Shown here: positions 52,180 through 61,065 of the stretch, piece by piece
How positions within the stretch are numbered: position 1 is the first letter of the stretch
Layout of the letters: each line of letters begins with the position of its first letter
Assembly (NCBI RefSeq): GCF_000381025.1
Contig: NZ_KB905813.1
Coordinates: 124,001 to 188,000 of the forward strand
DNA: 64,000 nt
Source: Streptomyces sulphureus DSM 40104
GTDB taxonomy: Bacteria; Actinomycetota; Actinomycetes; Streptomycetales; Streptomycetaceae
Direction: 5' to 3'
Program-made: the position numbers and the translations under genes
The notes under the pieces: generated by a model
The model's database searches: none
Seen by the model: only the letters and a program-made list of their open reading frames with translations
What the model was told of the DNA's origin: nothing

Positions 52180-54833
52180 GCGCGGCACACCACACCCGGT
52201 TCGCATCCCCCGTGACGCTGCTGAGGGAGTGGAGCGAACGCAGTGATCAGCAGGCACTGCACGAAGCGCTCTTCCTCGGTTTCACAGTCGATCTTCCCTT
52301 CCTGGAGAAGGTCGCCATACCCGTTGCCCGTGGCCTGGGTGCCCGCACCGCGGTGATCGGTGATGCGGCCCAAGGGCTGTACGACCCGGTCGATGTGCGC
52401 ATGGCAGGCCGCAGTTATCTGCACGGCCTGGCCTCCTGCCAGCGCGCGTTCCACCCCAAGGTCGTCCTTCTGATCGGCGAACACGCCTGCCGGCTCGCAG
52501 TGGGTTCGGGGAACCCGACGCTGTCCGGCTGGGGTGCCAACGACGAACTCTGGACGGTGGTGGAAACCGAGGACGACGACTCCCACGCGCTGCTGGCCGA
52601 CCTCGCCGACTGGCTGGACGCCCTGCCCTCCGTCGTGGAACTTGCCCCTTGGTCGGCGAGTCACCTGACGGAACTCGCCGCCCTTCTGACCGAACGGCAT
52701 GTCAACGCCCCGGCCGGACCGGAATCAGGTGCCCGGCTTCTGCACAACCTCCAGAAGAGTCTGCTGGGCCAACTGCCGCTCGGTCCTGTCGACGAACTGC
52801 ACGCGTATGCCCCGTTCGTCGACGAGGCCGGTCAGGCCCTCAGCGGGCTGCTCGGCCGTCTGACACCCCGCCGCACCGTCCTGGGGCTCCAGCCACGCTG
52901 GTCCAGCTACGACGCCGGAGCGATCAAGAGGGCGCTCGGCAGCTTCGACGCGCAGATCCGTTTTCTCGAGGAGACTCGGATGCGGCACGGCAAATTCGTC
53001 GAGTGGCAGGCCGACGGCCGCCGATACGCTCTCACCGGGAGCCCGAATCTGACCCGCGCCGCACTGTGCACCAGCACCCGGGACGGCGGCAACTGCGAGC
53101 TCGCCGTAATCGCCGCCGACACCGCGCCGCTGCTTCCCGAACAGGGGCGCATCACCTCACTCGCGAGCCTGACGGGCCGCACCATGCGACCTTTCGAGTC
53201 CACCGGTCACACGCTCGTCCTGCTGGGCGCGAAGACGGACAGCGAAGGTCTGCACGTCTCTCTGGCGCACCCCCAGCCCTTGCCCGTGGTGATCAGCACG
53301 TCTCCGGACGGTTCACCAGGTTCCTGGACGCAGACCGGAACCATTCCGGCGGGGGCGTCGGCCTGTTCCTTCCCGCTGCCCGAGGTTCCTGGCGCGGCGG
53401 TTCGCGCCACGTGTGCCCGTCCTGACGGCACCACCGCAGAATCCGCCGTCGTCTTCGTCTACAGCCCCGTGCACTGCGCACGACGCCACAGCGTCGACAG
53501 CGGTCCCCGGCTGAGAGACGACTACACAGTGCAGTCCCTGTTCGCCGACGAGCGTGCCGCACGCCGTTTCGAAACCGATCTGCTGCGCCTGCGCGAGTTC
53601 ACCGCCGGAATGTCCGATTCCCGGGTGAGTTCGGCGGGAGACGCGACAGCGGGCTCGGTGACATCGAGCGGCGTCGACCGCTGGGACGCCTACCTCGCCG
53701 ACTGCCGCCGGATGATCGGGGCGCCGCTGACGGATTTGGCCTTCGGCACCTCGCAGCTCGACCTGCCGCAGGCACCCTCATCGAGATGGATCGTGTCGGC
53801 GGTCACCCTTGGCGTGCGGGAGGAGGACGACGAAGAGCACGAGGACGAGACGGAGGAGGTGGACCTCTCCACCACGAGCGAGCCGTTCGTCCCGGACGTC
53901 GCGCCAGAGCAGCGTGCGCTTTGTCGCTCCTGGGCCCAGCGCTGGGTCGCGGCGCTCACAGACCCTGACGGTTCGTCCGCAGCACCGGTTCCGGTCCGGC
54001 TGCTCGTGGCCAACCTGTACGTTCAGCTCCTGGCCGCCGGAGTCTGGGATGAGCAGGACCAGAGCTGGCGCGATGGACTCAGCCGCCTCCTCGATGCACT
54101 CGGTTCCGAAGACCTGGCGGCCGAGACGGACGACGATGTACCGCCCGAGAGTCGACGACGGCTGGATGCGGTGGCGGCCGTGGTGATGACACTGCTCGGC
54201 CAGGACGCCACCTTCACCGGCGGGGGCGAGCACGACGTACTCGCGGCCCGCGCCTGGCACGGCGGCAAGGCGATGATCGCGCGTGCCGAACCCGCCGAGG
54301 CGGAGGACCTGATGATCCCGCCGGAGCAGGCGCTCGCCCGCGTCGCGCCCTGGAGCGAGGTGGAGAGACTCATCGCTCTGGCGCAGGAAGGCGACCCTTA
54401 CGCGGAGGTGATCGAGGGGCTCACCGCGGCCGGCTGGTCGGTCGTGTGCGAGGACAGGCTCTGGGAGATCACGGGCACGTTCGGCAATCCGCTTCCGGTC
54501 GTGGCCAAGGCCGCCGAACGACTCGGGCGGCACCACGCCGACGGCGTGCTCGTACGAGCCCGCAGCAAGAACCGCTGGGCCTTCATGGCGTGGGCGGACC
54601 CCTACCTGGTCCTGCTCAATCCCCCGGCACGAGTCTGGCGTACCTACCAGGTACGACTCCCTGCCACACCGGAATCACGGTTCAGCGGCGGCGACCTTTC
54701 CGCGGTACCCGGTCGCGTCGGTTCCCCGATCCCGCTGCAGAAAGGTCCGCCCGAAGCCCTCAGAGAGATTCTCGCCGAAGCAGGCCTCGCCTACTCGGAG
54801 TTGGTCGGTCGCCTGTTCACACTCGACTCGTAA
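52176..54833 (+). CDS. Phospholipase D-like (two HKD motifs) protein, probable nuclease
   Basis: An 885-residue protein. Two HKD half-sites are visible: FHPKVVLLIGEHACRLAVGS with N113 (H93, K95) and RHGKFVEW...LTGSPNLT (H271, K273, N291). Two HKD motifs make one active site, as in PLD-type nucleases. After about residue 430 there is a long region with an acidic Glu/Asp-rich linker near 550 and a C-terminal domain (WSVVCEDRLWEITGT, RSKNRWAFMAWADPYLVLLN). In DISARM the PLD protein DrmC is much smaller, so this is not a standard DrmC. ATG at 52176 overlaps the previous stop. Confidence 0.87.
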   Translation: MSAAHHTRFASPVTLLREWSERSDQQALHEALFLGFTVDLPFLEKVAIPVARGLGARTAVIGDAAQGLYDPVDVRMAGRSYLHGLASCQRAFHPKVVLLIGEHACRLAVGSGNPTLSGWGANDELWTVVETEDDDSHALLADLADWLDALPSVVELAPWSASHLTELAALLTERHVNAPAGPESGARLLHNLQKSLLGQLPLGPVDELHAYAPFVDEAGQALSGLLGRLTPRRTVLGLQPRWSSYDAGAIKRALGSFDAQIRFLEETRMRHGKFVEWQADGRRYALTGSPNLTRAALCTSTRDGGNCELAVIAADTAPLLPEQGRITSLASLTGRTMRPFESTGHTLVLLGAKTDSEGLHVSLAHPQPLPVVISTSPDGSPGSWTQTGTIPAGASACSFPLPEVPGAAVRATCARPDGTTAESAVVFVYSPVHCARRHSVDSGPRLRDDYTVQSLFADERAARRFETDLLRLREFTAGMSDSRVSSAGDATAGSVTSSGVDRWDAYLADCRRMIGAPLTDLAFGTSQLDLPQAPSSRWIVSAVTLGVREEDDEEHEDETEEVDLSTTSEPFVPDVAPEQRALCRSWAQRWVAALTDPDGSSAAPVPVRLLVANLYVQLLAAGVWDEQDQSWRDGLSRLLDALGSEDLAAETDDDVPPESRRRLDAVAAVVMTLLGQDATFTGGGEHDVLAARAWHGGKAMIARAEPAEAEDLMIPPEQALARVAPWSEVERLIALAQEGDPYAEVIEGLTAAGWSVVCEDRLWEITGTFGNPLPVVAKAAERLGRHHADGVLVRARSKNRWAFMAWADPYLVLLNPPARVWRTYQVRLPATPESRFSGGDLSAVPGRVGSPIPLQKGPPEALREILAEAGLAYSELVGRLFTLDS

Positions 54834-55243
54834 CGGGGAAAGAAGGCGATCAATGCCGTGGCGCCACCGGCGATGAACCGTCGAGCGGCTGATCCCCCTC
54901 GATTGACCTCGTCTTACCGGTCACGCCGCTGCTCAAGGCAGGCAGGCGTGATGATGGTGGGAGCCTTTCTCGCAGGCAGGGAGCTGTCCGCTCCCAGTGC
55001 TTGGCAGCGAGTCAGTCCGTGCCCACACCACGGTGCGGCCGTCCGCGCACAGAGCAGCGCGTCGATGAGGTCCTCCCGATGCTTGCACCGACGAGATGAC
55101 TCAACCTCTCAGCGAGAGTTATGACTGTTCAGGCGGGTGATGACGAGGGGGCGTCACCCGTTCGGTGGGACTGAGTCCCGCTCTTGTGCCGCTCGACGGT
55201 GTCGTCGTCGGGACCCGATTGGCGATTCGCCTGGAGGTACCCG
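54834..55243. other. Gene-free stretch after the PLD operon
   Basis: No gene is supported. No strong terminator was found directly after the PLD stop. The translations show no family features. Confidence 0.35.
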
Positions 55244-55402
55244 ATGCCGTCCCTGACCCTCGCTGTCTGTCTACTGATCTCATTCGTCGTACTCGGAAGC
55301 GCGCCGTTTGCGTATATGCCGGTGCGGACCTGTCTGGAGCCCGGGCCCGGTCGGCATCGGCGCCATGGCGGTCGCCACGCGGCCTGTTGGAGTGCACGGT
55401 GA
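55244..55402 (+). CDS. Small single-pass membrane protein, unknown
   Basis: A 52-residue reading frame: MPSLTLAVCLLISFVVLGSA forms one transmembrane helix, followed by a basic His/Arg-rich tail. ATG at 55244 has GGAGG at 7 nt. The stop overlaps the start of the next gene (GTGA), which supports it being real. No family is recognised. Confidence 0.55.
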   Translation: MPSLTLAVCLLISFVVLGSAPFAYMPVRTCLEPGPGRHRRHGGRHAACWSAR

Positions 55403-55872
55403 GTTCCCTGGCCCGCGCGGGACGCGGCGTTGTGGTCTATCGCTGGACCAAGGGGACGCGGCTGCCTACCGCAGGAGCCCGTCTCGCGCTGGGCGAAGCA
55501 CTCGCTGGCCTCGGCGTTGAAGAAGGGACGCGAGACGATGCGCAGCTTGCGCTGTCGAAACTGGTGGCGAACGCGGCCGAGCATGCCTGCGGTCCGTACG
55601 AGGTGCGGTTGCAGCGCATTCTGTCCGAGTGGGTCTGTGAGGTTGAGGATGGTGATCCTCGGCTGCCCCAGCTTCCTCGATTCCCGCCCGATCCTCTCTT
55701 TCCGCCAGAGGAGGAGCGCCGGGGCGGTGGGCTGGACTCGCTACTGAGCTTGTTGGAAGAGCGGGGCCGAGGGCTGCAGGTGGTGCACCAGCTGACTGGC
55801 GGTAACTGGGGATTCTGCCGGACGGGGGATACGAAGGTTGCCTGGTTCCTGGTCGGCGCTGTTGCTCCTTGA
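55399..55872 (+). CDS. RsbW-like ATP-binding regulatory protein
   Basis: A 157-residue GHKL ATPase. The N box is LALSKLVANAAEHACGPYEV (about 47-66), followed by WVCEVEDGDPRLPQL (the DxGxP region) and LEERGRGLQVVHQLTGGNWG. The GTG at 55399 has GGAG at 6 nt. It is coupled to the small membrane protein upstream. It is the second such regulator in the island; the first is at 36,948-37,451. Possible anti-sigma or sporulation-regulator function by family only. Confidence 0.8.
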   Translation: MSSLARAGRGVVVYRWTKGTRLPTAGARLALGEALAGLGVEEGTRDDAQLALSKLVANAAEHACGPYEVRLQRILSEWVCEVEDGDPRLPQLPRFPPDPLFPPEEERRGGGLDSLLSLLEERGRGLQVVHQLTGGNWGFCRTGDTKVAWFLVGAVAP

Positions 55873-56562
55873 ACCTGCCAGGTGCGGTATGCAGCGCTGT
55901 CGCGCACCGGGGGTAGGGGCAGTCGTCACGATCCACCGCCGTGTGCTGTTGGCCGATGGCTGCGGACATATTTATAGGGGGCGGGCGGGGCCCTCGTGAT
56001 GGCTGCGAGTCACCTGGGATGTGACCTGGCACGGCGCCGGGGACTGGGGTGATGCCGGCGGTGGCTGGGAGCGACTCGTGGAGACTGCTCGTGGACGAAG
56101 CTCAAGCCGAGCCGCCGTGACCGGCTGACGGCCACGATCCGCTGCTTCGATGCCGAGGGCGTGCCGAGCGTCGAGACGGGGGTCATATCGGGCGTCGATT
56201 CGGGCGTCGTCCTTGGAAACGACGCCCCTGGTCGCCCCGTTCGCGCGGGTCAGGGGCACAACGAGCCACCCCTGAGCGAGCCCGACTGTATATCGGTGCA
56301 GCAAGCATCCCGATCTTCGGGTACGGCGGGCGGGCACGGCTCGCTGCGTGTCATGGCGACCGATGCGCCGCTGTTTGGTACGTCGCCCGTTCCGTGCTGC
56401 CTACCCGGCTGCGTAGCCCTCGCCCCTTCTCGGTTCTCGACGGGCGCTCGACCGCGCCCCACGCACGGCCGTGCAGAGGTCTCCGGGCCTGGTGCGCTGC
56501 TGGAGGAGGCGTGCGGGTGTGTCGCCGCTGAGGGCGCCACACCCGCACACCGTGCTGCGTTG
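55873..56562. other. Gene-free stretch
   Basis: About 690 bp without a supported gene. A short repeat of GGGCGTCG occurs around 56,190-56,215. Plus-strand frames running into the next gene are shadows of the minus-strand winged-helix gene. Possible decayed sequence. Confidence 0.35.
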
Positions 56563-57546
56563 TCAGTTCCCTGCCGTGGCCGAAGGGTCGTGCTGGGCCG
56601 GTACGTACTGGTAGCGCCGGGGCTGGTCGGTGACCTGCCGGACGGTGCTCCGCTTGGCCAGCGTGACGAGGCTGTTCGCGATGGCGCCGGAACTGCGCTC
56701 GATACTGCGGCTGATGGCGGTGGCGGTGAACGCTTCGTCAGAGTGGGCGGCCATGAAGTTGAGGACCATCTCACCCAGCACTCCTGGGCGCAGCCTGCCG
56801 CTGTCGGTAACGGTGGTAGATGGTCGCACGTGCCCGCAGGTGGGGCAGGCGCGCCCCGGGGCGGGCGCGTTGCTGTCCTGTCCTGTCTGCGCGTGTGACG
56901 GGCTGTCGGCCGATACCGGCACACCGGACGGTGCGGCCGTCGCGGGGAGCCCGACAGGCCCCGGGGCCGGCGTAAGGGCCGTCGCCGCACCTGCCTGCGC
57001 ACCTGGCGCCGGGTGGGGGTGAGGGTGCGCGGGTGCGTCGGGACTTCCCTCGGGCGTTGGTGCCCCGGCACCGGACTCCCGTGTGTGCGCGAGTTCCTCG
57101 TACGGGTGAGCTGGGGGCTCGGCAGGGGTGGGGGATACCTCGGGAGCGGTCGGGTGCGGTGCCGTCGTCTTCGCCTCGTACCTTTGACCGTCGGTCCCGG
57201 AGACCTCGGATGAGGCATCCGCCATGGCTTCGGATTCCGTGTTGGGGAGCGGGTGCACCTCGTCCGGGGTGGCGTCGGGGTGCGGGTGCCATCGGTCCGG
57301 GGCAGCTTTGCCGGTGGTGGTGGCGCCGTTCTCGCGTACGGCCATGCCTTGGCTCTCCAGCGTGGCGAGGGCCTTGCCGGCGGTGGAGCGGCCGATCCCG
57401 GCGACGAGGGCAAGGTCGGCGGCGCTGGAGCCGGGCTCGTCGGTGAGCGCCTGGAAGACGCGGGCGCGAGCGCCGGTCAGCTCGCCTGCTCCGGTGACAG
57501 GGCGATGCCGCTGGGTGCGGGTGGTCTTCTTGATGTTATTGATCAC
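56563..57546 (-). CDS. Winged-helix DNA-binding protein (two helix-turn-helix ends, long linker)
   Basis: A 327-residue protein. The N-terminal winged helix is LTGARARVFQALTDEPGSSA with LALVAGIGRSTAGKALATLE (about 26-72). A long Pro/Ala/Thr/His-rich linker (about 90-240) contains a CPTCGHVRP zinc-knuckle-like element. The C-terminal second winged helix reads GEMVLNFMAAHSDEAFTATA, then ISRSIERSSGAIANSLVTLA. MarR/IclR-like regulators of this build are common on Streptomyces integrative elements. GTG at 57546 follows GGGG at 8 nt; weak evidence for the exact start. Confidence 0.72.
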   Translation of the reverse strand: MINNIKKTTRTQRHRPVTGAGELTGARARVFQALTDEPGSSAADLALVAGIGRSTAGKALATLESQGMAVRENGATTTGKAAPDRWHPHPDATPDEVHPLPNTESEAMADASSEVSGTDGQRYEAKTTAPHPTAPEVSPTPAEPPAHPYEELAHTRESGAGAPTPEGSPDAPAHPHPHPAPGAQAGAATALTPAPGPVGLPATAAPSGVPVSADSPSHAQTGQDSNAPAPGRACPTCGHVRPSTTVTDSGRLRPGVLGEMVLNFMAAHSDEAFTATAISRSIERSSGAIANSLVTLAKRSTVRQVTDQPRRYQYVPAQHDPSATAGN

Positions 57547-57947
57547 GAGGGGAACCCCAATCGCGGTCGTCAGCGGTTGGTTGGGCCCCCGGCCGGGGTG
57601 CGGCCCCAGGTGCATGGTTGGGTGCGTGCCTGGCCGCAGGCGGTGCGAGCCGCGTGCGCTGCGCGGTCGTGCTCGCTTCGCCGACGACCATGGACGCTCG
57701 ATACCCGGCCCCAGTCAAGCGTCATCAGACCAGGTGAGAAGAGAGCTGCAAGAACCGGACGGGTGCAGTGAGGGAACGCGGGGGCACCGTGTGGGTGCGC
57801 CGGGGGTGCGGTGACGAGACACAGTTCTGGTGGGCGAGCGGGCGACCACAGTTTCTCCGCTTGCGGCCAGGTGGATTTTCCACCCATCGGTAGTCGTTTG
57901 TAGGCTCGTTCGCGGTTCGATGGCGGCAACAAGGGGAGCAAGTCAGC
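57547..57947. other. Divergent intergenic region
   Basis: It lies between the winged-helix gene (minus) and the pRiA4b ORF-3-like gene (plus) and holds their promoters. No gene is supported. Confidence 0.4.
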
Positions 57948-58493
57948 TTGTCACGGTCGTGGTTGTCCATCCGCGTCGATTTGGTTTCCGGGCACGGTGC
58001 GGACCTGTGGCCGCGACCCGGCCGGATTCTTGCTGCGGCACGGACCCATTCCTTCGCTCGGCTCGCCCAAGCCATCGATCTGGCATTCGGGCGCTGGGAG
58101 CTGGCTCACCTGCACATGTTCTCGCTTGCCGACAAGACGGGCGTGAGCCCGCTGGAGTGGTGGGATGGCGAAGCCCCGGAGGGCACTCTGGATGGCCACT
58201 CCACCAAGCTCAGCAGGCTGAAAGCCGGCGAGCAGTTCGCCTACGTCTTCGACTTGGGGGACAACTGGGAGCACCTGTGCACAGTGGGCGAGAGGCGCGT
58301 TGATCCGCTGGAGGAGTTCGGCGAGACGCCCTCCCGGCCGGAGCCCTACTGGGGCTGGGGGACTCTGCCGGACCAATATGGCCGCCGGTGGGATGGTGAT
58401 GATGGTGAGTCGCGCATGCCCGAGCGGCCTCCCAGAGGGCTTGGCGATCTCCCGCCGATCCTTCCCCTGTGGGGCGAACGACGGCGCGGCTGA
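57948..58493 (+). CDS. Plasmid pRiA4b ORF-3 / TnpR-like family protein
   Basis: A 181-residue protein with the family layout: IRVDLVSGHGADLWPRPGRI at the start, HLHMFSLAD, and FAYVFDLGDNWEHLCTVGER (about 97-116), the conserved heart of this family. PF07929-type proteins are found on plasmids, IS1096 and mobile elements. The TTG start is uncertain; GGGGAG lies about 10 nt upstream. The precise function is unknown. Confidence 0.75.
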   Translation: MSRSWLSIRVDLVSGHGADLWPRPGRILAAARTHSFARLAQAIDLAFGRWELAHLHMFSLADKTGVSPLEWWDGEAPEGTLDGHSTKLSRLKAGEQFAYVFDLGDNWEHLCTVGERRVDPLEEFGETPSRPEPYWGWGTLPDQYGRRWDGDDGESRMPERPPRGLGDLPPILPLWGERRRG

Positions 58494-59090
58494 CGCCCGC
58501 TTCCGCCGGGTGGTTGCTGCTGACCGCCTGGAGCGTGCCCAGGGCAGTGCCGGGTCTCTGGCCCCCGAGTGGCTCGCTACTGGCTCGCAGATGGCTCGCC
58601 ACTGGCTCGCCCCTACCTTCACCTGCACGGATCACTGCTCGGCATATGCACCCAGACGATGGGCACTGCACAGCAGAATCGCCCGTACCAGTATGACTTG
58701 TGGCAACTCGGCACGGCGGACCTTCTATATCTTGCGTGAGTCCGCGAACTGATTCCCGTCTCCTGAGCAATGCTCGCCCAGGCACCACTCCCTCCCAACG
58801 GTCAGCATCCGTTCCTCCGACGACGCCGACTTCTCCTCGGCCGGCGAGCAGCGCGAGCGACGGCGGCGCTGCTGGACCGGACGGTTGCGCATGACTAAGC
58901 ACTCTGCCTGCTCGGAGACAACGCCGAGCCGTTTGTGCGTCCTGTTCGCCACCCCTGAGCCCGAGCTCATCGGGAAGCTGCCGCCGTTCTGCTGCACATT
59001 CTCAAGCAGTAGCAGAGCGCAATGGCGCTCCGACGAGCATCGAGCTACGACTGGACGACCCCGCGAATCACCAGCAGAAGGAGCATCTGA
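58494..59090. other. Recombinase upstream region with iterons
   Basis: About 600 bp. It contains four 11-bp iterons (listed separately). A short plus-strand frame from 58,891 to 59,094 overlaps the recombinase start as GTGA but has no family resemblance, so I do not call it a gene. Confidence 0.4.
58570..58613 (+). repeat. Four tandem 11-bp iterons (TGGCTCGC-NNN)
   Basis: TGGCTCGC occurs at 58,570, 58,581, 58,592 and 58,603, spaced exactly 11 bp, followed by TAC, AGA, CAC and CCC. One helical turn spacing puts all copies on the same face of the DNA, typical for cooperative protein binding (excisionase, repressor or replication initiator). Confidence 0.7.
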
Positions 59091-60861
59091 GTGAGCGAAA
59101 CTGATCTCCCGCTTCCCTGGCTTCACCAGTCGGAGAAGTTGACCTCCCAGACCACCGCGACGCCCCGCCTCCCTCTCCGTTTCGCCTTCTACGGACGCGT
59201 GTCCACTGAGGACCAGCAAGACCCCGAGGCTTCCCGGCTCTGGCAGCGCGGGCGGGCCGAAGCACTCATCGGCCGACCGGCGCAACCATCGTCGCCGACT
59301 ACTTCGACATCGGACAGACCCGCGCCCTGCCCTGGAAGCGGCGACCGGACGCCCAAGCACTCCTGGCCGCACTCGCCGACGCAACCGTGGGTTCGATGCC
59401 GTGGTGATCGGCGAGCCGCAGCGAGCCTTCTACGGCAACCAGTTCGGCGACACCTTCCCGCTCTTCGTGCACTACGAGGTCCCCTTGTGGGTGCCCGAGG
59501 TCGGTGGCGCCATCGACGCCAACAACGAAGCCCACGACCTGATCCTGTCCGTCTTCGGCGGCATGTCCAAGGGCGAACGCAATCGGCTGCGCCTGCGCAC
59601 CCACACCGCGATGGCCTCGCAGACCCTCACCGAGGGGCGCTACCTGGGCGAGCGCCCGCCCTACGGATACCGCCTGCGCGATATGGGCCCGCACCCCAAC
59701 CAGGGCAGGGCTGCCGACGGCAAACGGCTCCGCGGCCTCGAACCAGACCCGGAGACGGCGCCCGTGGTCGTTCGCATCTTCACCGAGTCTCTGCGTGGCT
59801 ACGGAACCTTCGCGATCGCGGAGGGGCTCACCCGTGACGGCATCCCCAGTCCGTCCGCCCACGACCCTGGTCGCAACCCCCACCGCGACACCCGAGCCTG
59901 GGCCAAGAACGCCGTACGGGCCATCCTGAGCAACCCCCGCTACACCGGCCGCCAGGTCTGGAACCGTCAGAAGAAGCACGAGACGCTGCTCGACATCACC
60001 GACGTCAGCTTGGGCTACACCACCATGATGCGCTGGAACGCCCAGGACAAGTGGATCATCTCCAAGGAGATCGTCCACACACCGCTCATCGACGACGACA
60101 CCTTCGCCCGCACGCAGGATGTTCTACGCTCCCGGGTCCGCTCCGGCCCGGCACCCGGGGTCAAACGCACTCGGAACACGTACCTTCTGCGCGGTGCTCT
60201 GCGATGCGGCGTCTGCGGTCGCACCATGCAGGGGCACTGGTCCCACCACCAGGCGTACTACCGCTGCCGCTTCCCCGAGCAGTACGCGTTCGCCAACCGC
60301 ATCACGCACCCCCGCAACGTCTACCTACGGGAAGCGTGGCTGATCCGGCCGCTCGACGATTGGCTCGTGAAGATCTTTTCGCCGCACCGCCTGGACGAGA
60401 CCGTCGATCTCATGGCTGCCACCGCCCAAGAAGATCCAGGACCGGCCCGTACCACCAACACCGCTCAGCAGAGAATCGCCGACTGCGACACCAAGCTCGC
60501 CGCCCACCGAGCCGCGCTCGAAGCAGGCGCCGACCCCGCGCTGGTCACTCAATGGATCGCTGAAACCCAGGCCCGCCGCGAACAGGCCGAATCCGAGCTC
60601 CGAGCCACCACGCCGCAGCCACAGCCGCAGTCCGGCACACCGCTGTCGCGGGTCGAGGTTGCCGCACTCGTCAGAGCAGCCGGAAACGTCACAGCGGCGA
60701 TCCGCCACGCCGACCCCACCGACAAGGCCGAGCTCTACAAGGAGCTGGGAATCCGCCTACGCTACGAGCCCGCGCAGCAAAAAGTCCTGGTCGAGAGCCA
60801 TCTCAACCAGGACCTAGGCGGTTCCCGTGGGGTACCAGTACGTGTCGGGAGGGGGACTTGA
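59091..60861 (+). pseudogene. Large serine recombinase (integrase) with two single-base deletions
   Basis: The GTG at 59,091 (AAGGAG upstream) starts a recombinase whose N-terminal FYGRVSTEDQQDPEASRLWQ includes the catalytic Ser region. Near 59,271-59,276 the frame shifts (a C seems missing in GGCCC). ATIVADYFDIGQTRALPWKR continues in frame 3. A second loss near 59,390 (GGTTC for GGTTTC) restores FDAVVIGEPQRAFYGNQFG and the remaining about 480 codons: recombinase domain, zinc ribbon CGVCGRTMQGHW...CRF and coiled coil. A product begun at 59,401 would lack the catalytic serine. The 3' end (VRVGRGT) overlaps the tRNA-Leu gene. Confidence 0.85.
60842..60856. repeat. Right copy of 15-bp direct repeat (candidate attR)
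   Basis: GTGTCGGGAGGGGGA, starting one base outside the tRNA-Leu 3' end and running into its acceptor and T stem. It is identical to 26,000-26,014. Confidence 0.65.
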
Positions 60862-60927
60862 ACCCCCACGCCCTGTAAAGGGCACTAGCACCTCAAGCTA
60901 GCGCGTCTGCCATTCCGCCACCCCGAC
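60843..60927 (-). tRNA. tRNA-Leu (anticodon GAG)
   Basis: An 85-nt class II tRNA on the minus strand. Acceptor arms GTCGGGG / TCCCGAC with discriminator A, D-arm GCGGAATGGCAGACGC, anticodon stem CTAGC / GCTAG with loop TTGAGGT giving anticodon GAG. There is a long variable arm TGCCCTTTACAGGGC and T-arm GGGGGTTCAAGTCCCCC. No CCA is encoded. The gene is intact despite the island joined to its 3' end. Confidence 0.95.
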
Positions 60928-61065
60928 CAGGTGGTCGCCGGGGGCTTGCGCCCTTCGCGACGGGGTAAACATTAGCACTCCTTCGCGGGGTGGATCACCT
61001 GGCTGTGGGGTGGGTGGACCGGTAGCGGGAGGATGGGGGCACAGCAGCGACCTCGAGGAGGCAGC

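Larger units (their letters stand above)
26000..60856. mobile_element. Integrated serine-recombinase island carrying a defence-gene cluster at tRNA-Leu(GAG)
   Basis: Identical 15-mers (GTGTCGGGAGGGGGA) at 26,000-26,014 and 60,842-60,856 bracket the segment; the right copy is the 3' end of tRNA-Leu(GAG). The recombinase gene abuts the right copy. Inside are helicases, a giant methylase, a kinase, an SMC-like ATPase and PLD and nuclease domains. I see no phage structural genes, no RepSA-like replication initiator and no TraB-like translocase, so this is not a complete prophage or a standard actinomycete conjugative element. It was probably mobilised by its own recombinase, which is now frameshifted. 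Confidence 0.7.

Noticed and set aside
52176..54833. Standard DrmC
   Set aside because: It shares the PLD motifs, but from memory DrmC is several-fold shorter; I call it DISARM-like only.
58885..59094. Small gene overlapping the recombinase start
   Set aside because: The overlap is suggestive, but the translation has no family resemblance and no clear ribosome site.
26000..60856. Prophage or actinomycete conjugative element
   Set aside because: No capsid, portal, terminase or tail genes, and no RepSA-like initiator or TraB/FtsK translocase are recognisable.
59401..60861. Recombinase as an intact gene starting at the ATG at 59,401
   Set aside because: Homologous N-terminal sequence including the catalytic serine region is readable upstream in two other frames, so 59,401 is not the natural start.
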